Assembly: GCA_964495505.1 (NCBI GenBank)
Contig: CAZBVM010000027.1
Coordinates: forward strand, 1 to 7,825
Direction of reading: 5' to 3'
DNA: 7,825 nucleotides
Origin: JACPHB01 sp964495505
Lineage (GTDB): Bacteria; Patescibacteriota; Minisyncoccia; UBA10092
The notes below the pieces were generated by a model that was not told the DNA's origin, made no database searches, and was given only the letters and a program-made list of their open reading frames with translations. Shown here piece by piece: positions 5,224 through 7,825 of the stretch; position 1 is the stretch's first letter, and the number at the start of each line of letters is the position of its first letter. The position numbers and the translations under genes were made by a program.

Positions 5224-5982
5224 ATGCCAAGCAGTGAAAATATGTCAACTAATAAAGATTTAATAAAAAATAATATCTTGGATCCAAATTTGGAAATTAT
5301 GGCTTCAAGCGGTATTCATTTAGGCAGTTTAAGATCTCATAGCAATCCTAAAATGAAACCCTATATTTGGTCGGGTAAAAACGTCTTTCAAATTATTGAT
5401 CTCCAAAAATCAAGAGACATGCTCTCAGAAGCTATTAGTTTTCTGATATCGGTTAAAAAGAAAGGGGGGGTAATTTTGTTTGTTGGCACTGGTTTAGCCG
5501 CTAAAGATATTGTTAAATCAGTTGCCGAAGAGTTTAATATGCCTTACGTTGTAGAGCGCTGGCTTGGCGGAACCCTGACTAACTTCCCGACAATAAGCCG
5601 ACGAATTGATTATCTTAAAAATCTTGAAAGTCAAAAAAAATCCGGAGAATTTGAAAAATATACCAAGTATGAGGTCTTAAAACTTGAAGAAAAAATTAGT
5701 AAATTAAAAAAATATTTAAGTGGTCTTTTAAATTTGAATAAATTACCCGATACTGTTTGGGTAAGTTCTGGAAACTATGATAAAATTGCTGCGGTGGAAG
5801 CGAAGAAAAAGTCCATCCCGGTTACAGGCATAGTTAATACTAATTCCAACCCCGATTTATTTAGTTACCCAATTCCGGCTAGCGATATCGCCTTAAGTTC
5901 TGTTAACTTCATTCTGAACTCGGTTAAAGATGCTCTCGTCAATGTTAAGATTGAAAAAATGTTACTCCCAGAAAAACAATGA
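5224..5982 (+). CDS. rpsB: 30S ribosomal protein S2
   Basis: This 252-aa small-subunit protein is needed for late 30S assembly and S1 docking in other bacteria. Conserved blocks are 'SGIHLGSLRSHSNPKMKPYI', 'NVFQIIDLQKSRDML', 'GGVILFVGTGLAAKDIV', 'YVVERWLGGTLTNFPTISRR', and 'VNTNSNPDLFSYPIPASDIA' near the end. Length is close to the family norm. The frame is open from 5185, but that stretch is the promoter, so the start is ATG 5224 (or ATG 5242, giving 246 aa). The roughly 25 residues before the S2 core are not conserved. Neither ATG has a Shine-Dalgarno sequence. The stop overlaps the start of tsf (ATGA). Confidence 0.93.
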   Translation: MPSSENMSTNKDLIKNNILDPNLEIMASSGIHLGSLRSHSNPKMKPYIWSGKNVFQIIDLQKSRDMLSEAISFLISVKKKGGVILFVGTGLAAKDIVKSVAEEFNMPYVVERWLGGTLTNFPTISRRIDYLKNLESQKKSGEFEKYTKYEVLKLEEKISKLKKYLSGLLNLNKLPDTVWVSSGNYDKIAAVEAKKKSIPVTGIVNTNSNPDLFSYPIPASDIALSSVNFILNSVKDALVNVKIEKMLLPEKQ

Positions 5983-6443
5983 AAAACTTTAACATCAGTG
6001 ATATTAAAAAAATCCGCGAAATAACGGGAATTTCAGTTGAAGCGGTGCGCGAGGCCTTGGAAAACGCTGGCGGCAAGATTGAAAAGGCGCTGGACTTGTT
6101 AAAGAAACGGGGGATTACGGTGGCAGCAAAAAAATCCGAAAGAGAAACCAGCGAAGGTCTGATTTTTTCCTACATTCATTCTAATGGGAAAATAGGAGTT
6201 CTGCTGGAACTTCTTTGCGAAACCGACTTTGTTGCCCGCAATGAACAATTTAAAGAACTAGGCCATGAACTCACAATGCATATTGCTGCGATGAATCCTA
6301 AAAATACCGAAGAACTATTAACCCAACCATACATCCGCGATCAGGAAATTACTATTGATGCCTTGATAAAAAATTATATCGCCAAGCACGGAGAAAATAT
6401 TCGCGTAGGAGAATTTTGCCGATTAGAAATTAATAATAAGTAA
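5979..6443 (+). CDS. tsf: Elongation factor Ts, short form
   Basis: This 154-aa protein is the guanine-nucleotide exchange factor for EF-Tu. Residues 1-45 form the UBA-like N-terminal domain ('SDIKKIREITGISVEAVREA'). Residues 59-105 carry the EF-Tu contact region, including 'ETDFVARNEQF' (81-91), the family signature. E. coli EF-Ts has 283 aa with two core subdomains and a coiled coil. Here a single core subdomain is present, as in other short forms. It begins in the stop codon of rpsB, and the rpsB-tsf order is the classical one. Confidence 0.93.
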   Translation: MKNFNISDIKKIREITGISVEAVREALENAGGKIEKALDLLKKRGITVAAKKSERETSEGLIFSYIHSNGKIGVLLELLCETDFVARNEQFKELGHELTMHIAAMNPKNTEELLTQPYIRDQEITIDALIKNYIAKHGENIRVGEFCRLEINNK

Positions 6444-6447
6444 TATT

Positions 6448-6960
6448 ATGTTTAGTTTAATTCCAATCTCACTATTAATAACCGCTATCGGTGGCATTGT
6501 GTATATTATTTCTAATCATTTGTCGGAATTTTCCGATAAAAATGGAGAAAATCAAGAAAATGGTGACAGTTTTCAATTTAATCTAAAGACACGCTTTATT
6601 CAGTGGACTAATGAGCTGCCCCTAGATAATGTCAAAATTCAATCACTTTCACTTGCTAAAAAATTTCTCCACAGATTTCGATTAGCTCTTTTGAAAACCG
6701 ACAATCATTTGATGAAGTTAATAGATAAAATGTCACAGAAAGATAAAATGACGAATGGAAAAAATAATGATAATAATAGTGGAGACACTTCTAATTTCTG
6801 GGATAATTTTGCCAAAGAGCAGCAACAAAAACAAGTTGTTCCGCCAGTGATGGAGTCGGAAGTAAAAATTGATTTAGCTGTAAAAAGCGAGGCGGCAAAG
6901 AATTTTTTTGACATTCAACCAGCTAAAAAAACTTTAAAAACTAAAAAATCTAAAAAATAA
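6448..6960 (+). CDS. Hypothetical single-pass membrane protein with Lys-rich tail
   Basis: This 170-aa protein starts 4 bases after tsf and is presumably part of the same operon. Residues about 2-22 ('FSLIPISLLITAIGGIVYII') form one hydrophobic membrane segment without a lipobox or clear cleavage site, so it is probably an anchor. The rest is hydrophilic: a basic amphipathic stretch ('LAKKFLHRFRLALL'), a low-complexity Asn/Asp/Ser region (about residues 104-119), and a C-terminus ending 'KKTLKTKKSKK'. I recall comparable small N-anchored proteins in CPR genomes but no function. The reading frame is credible from its operon position and codon use. A role is not assigned. Confidence 0.65.
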   Translation: MFSLIPISLLITAIGGIVYIISNHLSEFSDKNGENQENGDSFQFNLKTRFIQWTNELPLDNVKIQSLSLAKKFLHRFRLALLKTDNHLMKLIDKMSQKDKMTNGKNNDNNSGDTSNFWDNFAKEQQQKQVVPPVMESEVKIDLAVKSEAAKNFFDIQPAKKTLKTKKSKK

Positions 6961-6981
6961 CGCCAAGACCTTTTATAATAA

Positions 6982-7488
6982 ATCCACGTTAATTATTGGA
7001 TAAAAAAATATAAAATTCCTAAACGTTCAATCTCTGAGGCAATTTATATAAAACACAATCCTGATGGTGATCCATTTAGTATTAAAAATATTAAATCGTT
7101 AGAAGATGCTAAATTATTAGGATTGGGTCTCGGATTATATTGGGGAGAGGGCAACAAAAGGAATAAAACTTCTATAAGATTAGGTAATACAAATCCTGCA
7201 TTAATTAAAAAGTTTATAGAATTTTTAATGATGATGTTTAATATTAGTACGTCCAAGTTAAAATTCGGATTACAGATATTTAGCGATCTATCAGAACGAA
7301 AGGTTTTGAAGTTCTGGCTTGCGGAATTAAAAAAATTTAACATTGAGCGTGAACAATTTTCTAAAGTTATAGTAACGCCGGCAAGAGGCGTCGGGAATTA
7401 TCGAGAGAAATCACAATTCGGAGTTTTGACTGTTCATTTTAATAACGTTAAACTTAAAAAGATATTAGATAATATGTTGCCGTTGTAG
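6982..7488 (+). pseudogene. N-terminally truncated LAGLIDADG-like endonuclease relic
   Basis: The frame is open from after the double stop at 6976-6981 to TAG 7486-7488, 168 codons, but no ATG, GTG or TTG occurs before TTG 7123. Recognisable family sequence starts well before that TTG: 'KKYKIPKRSISEAIYIKHNP', then 'KLLGLGLYWGEGNKRNK', then 'IRLGNTNPALIKKFIEFL', 'KFGLQIFSD' and 'QFGVLTVHFNN'. I recall this as a CPR-rich family with an N-terminal helix-turn-helix and a LAGLIDADG-like fold ('GLGLYWGEG' in the motif position). The first 40 or so residues and a start codon are missing, so it is probably a broken gene unless a non-canonical start is used. Its last three codons and stop lie inside the tRNA-Thr gene. 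The fragment abuts an intron-bearing tRNA. Confidence 0.6.
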
Positions 7489-7763
7489 CTCAGTTGGTAG
7501 AGCAACTCCATGGTAGGACATAAAGTCTTCTGCCCATCCATCGGGAAACAGATGGATGAATCCTGAATAACGGTCAAAGACCTAACACAAGGTTAAGACC
7601 GTGGCGTCACTCCAATGATACGCCCGAACGACTGACAAGGGGAGCTAAGTTTCGCATTGCGGGATATGCTCAAGATACAGCCTAACCCTCATAAATAAGT
7701 GTTTTGATAAAATTGAGGTGAAAGTGAAGGAGTAGGTCATCGGTTCAAATCCGATCAACGGCT
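7479..7763 (+). tRNA. tRNA-Thr(GGU), interrupted by a group I intron
   Basis: Exons 7479-7514 and 7727-7763 join into a perfect 73-nt tRNA. The acceptor stem is GCCGUUG/CAACGGC, and the D-stem GCUC/GAGC closes the loop AGUUGGUA. The anticodon arm is ACUCC-AUGGUAA-GGAGU with anticodon GGU at 7512-7514. The variable loop is AGGUC, the T arm AUCGG-UUCAAAU-CCGAU, and the discriminator U. The GGU anticodon reads ACC/ACU threonine codons. CCA is not encoded. Without removal of the 212-nt insert the anticodon loop cannot form, so splicing is required for function. The next tRNA follows after 15 bases, suggesting a shared precursor. Confidence 0.93.
7515..7726 (+). ncRNA. Group I self-splicing intron (IC3-like), 212 nt
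   Basis: The insertion is between tRNA positions 36 and 37. The 5' exon ends in U (7514), pairing as U.G with the guide GCC (7532-7534); P1 is extended by AGGAC/GUCUU. P2 is CAUCCAUC/GAUGGAUG (7535-7542/7551-7558) with a GAAA-containing loop. P4 is ACGGUC/GACCGU (7570-7575/7597-7602) and P5 is GACCU/AGGUU, with J4/5 AAA and J5/4 AA. P6 is GGCGU/ACGCC (7603-7607/7620-7624). P7 is GACUG/CAGCC (7630-7634/7678-7682). P8 is GAGC/GCUC (7642-7645/7668-7671) with an inner 7-bp stem. P9 is CCUCA/UGAGG (7687-7691/7714-7718). The last base is G7726. P10 can form between AAGG (7727-7730) and UCUU (7526-7529). P3 is the weakest helix by eye. There is no internal ORF. Size and layout resemble the Azoarcus tRNA-Ile intron. 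Confidence 0.9.
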
Positions 7764-7778
7764 CTGGTTCTTTATTTT

Positions 7779-7825
7779 GCGTCGGTACTCAAGCGGTCAA
7801 CGAGGGCAGACTGTAAATCTGCTGG
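7779..7825 (+). tRNA. tRNA-Tyr(GUA), 5' part (cut by window end)
   Basis: The visible part is acceptor strand GCGUCGG (7779-7785), UA, D-arm CUC/GAG around AAGCGGUCAAC, G26, then anticodon stem GCAGA and UCUGC with loop CUGUAAA. The anticodon is GUA (7813-7815). The following UGG would begin the long variable arm typical of bacterial tRNA-Tyr. No intron interrupts the anticodon loop here. Confidence 0.92.

Noticed and set aside
2739..5982. UGA recoded as glycine, as in some CPR lineages
   Set aside because: TGA ends rplY and rpsB at the expected length and overlaps the next start codon in both cases. I saw no in-frame TGA inside a conserved gene.
6974..6979. TATAAT before the endonuclease relic as its promoter
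   Set aside because: There is no -35 at a suitable distance, no TG extension and no usable start codon following, so in AT-rich DNA the match may be chance.
7515..7726. Archaeal-type (bulge-helix-bulge) tRNA intron or an insertion that kills the tRNA
   Set aside because: The insert has the group I core, a U.G splice pair and a terminal G. Excision at that point restores a perfect anticodon loop, which a random insertion would not do.
1..7825. CRISPR array, prophage, IS element, rRNA
   Set aside because: No regularly spaced direct repeats, transposase, integrase or rRNA sequence was found. The repeats present are isolated palindromes.
7764..7825. tRNA-Thr/tRNA-Tyr pair as the start of a tufB-type operon, as in E. 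coli
   Set aside because: The order thrU-tyrU matches, but the window ends inside tRNA-Tyr, so nothing downstream can be claimed.

Overview
The window reads as a stretch of chromosome from a member of the Candidate Phyla Radiation (Patescibacteria, most like Parcubacteria/Paceibacteria). The grounds are AT-rich DNA, tightly packed genes with 4-base stop/start overlaps, start codons without recognisable Shine-Dalgarno sequences, very small versions of universal translation proteins (EF-Ts of 154 aa, RF1 of about 241 aa), a DUF5674-type protein and several small hypotheticals of a kind I recall from this group. TGA is used as a stop (rplY and rpsB both end in it), so the genetic code is standard. 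The taxonomic call is inference from recalled protein families, not from a search.

Layout. Positions 1-599 hold the 3' part of a DUF5674-like gene and a small helical hypothetical gene, both on +. Positions 680-1651 (+) encode a D-2-hydroxyacid (glycerate/hydroxypyruvate-type) dehydrogenase behind an extended -10 promoter that almost touches its ATG. A perfect 20-bp inverted repeat fills the next gap. A three-gene + strand unit follows at 1740-4007: a small zinc-ribbon protein, rplY (L25) and a secreted coiled-coil lytic transglycosylase, each overlapping the next. Convergent to it on the minus strand are prfA (RF1) and rpmE (L31), separated by a 98-bp palindromic element. rpmE and rpsB are driven by back-to-back divergent promoters. 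rpsB (S2), tsf (EF-Ts) and a small membrane-anchored hypothetical gene form a + strand operon. The last part holds an N-terminally truncated LAGLIDADG-like endonuclease relic, a tRNA-Thr(GGU) gene interrupted by a group I intron, and the start of a tRNA-Tyr(GUA) gene.

The genes are mostly translation machinery: L25, L31, S2, EF-Ts, RF1 and two tRNAs. One cell-wall enzyme and one central-metabolism dehydrogenase are the exceptions.

The most notable item is the 212-nt group I intron between anticodon position 36 and position 37 of tRNA-Thr(GGU). I can fold it by hand into P1, P2, P4-P6, P7, P8 and P9, with the terminal G and the U.G splice-site pair in place. Other items worth attention are a partial tandem duplication at the 5' end of prfA in which all differences are synonymous, a REP-like palindrome inserted in frame in rplY, the palindromic element between prfA and rpmE, and a set of promoters whose spacing predicts leaderless mRNAs.
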